A stretch of 64,000 bases of DNA from Candidatus Cloacimonadota bacterium (lineage in GTDB: Bacteria > Cloacimonadota > Cloacimonadia > Cloacimonadales > Cloacimonadaceae), in NCBI GenBank assembly GCA_029781115.1, contig JAKOXG010000011.1:1-64000 (forward strand). The letters run 5' to 3'. The position numbers were made by a program, and so were the translations under genes. The notes below the pieces were generated by a model. The model was not told the DNA's origin. It did no database searches and worked only from the letters and a program-made list of their open reading frames with translations. Shown one piece after another: positions 63,471 to 64,000 of this stretch. Position 1 is the stretch's first letter. Each line of letters starts with the position of its first letter.

Positions 63471-64000
<530 letters not shown>

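Overview
The window looks like a chromosomal segment of a Gram-negative, anaerobic, amino-acid-fermenting bacterium, most likely of the Cloacimonadota (WWE1) or a related FCB-group lineage. That assignment is inference. It rests on an LpxC-FabZ fusion inside a lipid A operon, several secreted proteins ending in an 'NPF..' C-terminal sorting/FlgD-like domain, split glycine decarboxylase (GcvPA/GcvPB), P5C dehydrogenase, a PPDK-like enzyme next to GAPDH, and many lipoproteins. No rRNA, tRNA, CRISPR array or recognisable transposase was seen.

Layout. 0.1-5.5 kb (-): GAPDH and a 1340-residue PPDK-like phosphotransferase lacking the PEP/pyruvate barrel. 5.6-8.4 kb (+): M29-type metallopeptidase and a methyltransferase. 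8.7-10.2 kb (+): a lipoprotein serpin. 10.2-17 kb (-): two glycosyltransferases, then an envelope cluster (small membrane protein, Wzi-like barrel, AMIN-like/TM/HTH protein, PP2C phosphatase). 17.5-19.1 kb (+): P5C dehydrogenase. 19.6-22.7 kb (-): a radical SAM protein and a class V aminotransferase. 22.9-25.9 kb (+): degenerate HisRS/HisZ-like protein, RidA, cobalamin adenosyltransferase, GpmA. 26.4-31.7 kb: a frameshifted secreted protein, a small ferredoxin and a secreted beta-helix protein.

32.2-38.6 kb (-) is a compact, visibly AT-richer six-gene operon: substrate-binding protein, permease and ATPase of a TrpXYZ-type ABC importer, a SAM methyltransferase, a class III nucleotide cyclase with a four-Cys insertion and an Lrp/AsnC (RAM)-like C-terminus, and a radical SAM enzyme. 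The gene order is tightly overlapping and I know of no described system with this composition. It is the best candidate here for an undescribed system.

39.2-55.8 kb (+) is a long co-directional block: GcvPA-GcvPB, Skp-LpxD-LpxC/FabZ-LpxA, a WecA/MraY-like transferase, an MBL hydrolase, three envelope proteins, UvrD-type helicase and Mfd. 56-64 kb is accessory: a secreted beta-propeller-like protein between two ~280-bp direct repeats, a secreted C10 protease, a methyltransferase/SRPBCC pair, and two tandem SUMF1-fold lipoproteins, the second cut by the window end.

Intergenic DNA carries at least three dispersed repeat families: R1 (about 150 bp, four copies), R2 (about 250 bp with a long hairpin, two copies), and R3 (about 280 bp with four consecutive hairpins, two copies). 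Short REP-like palindromes (R4) also occur. These repeats, not genes, fill most of the longer gaps.
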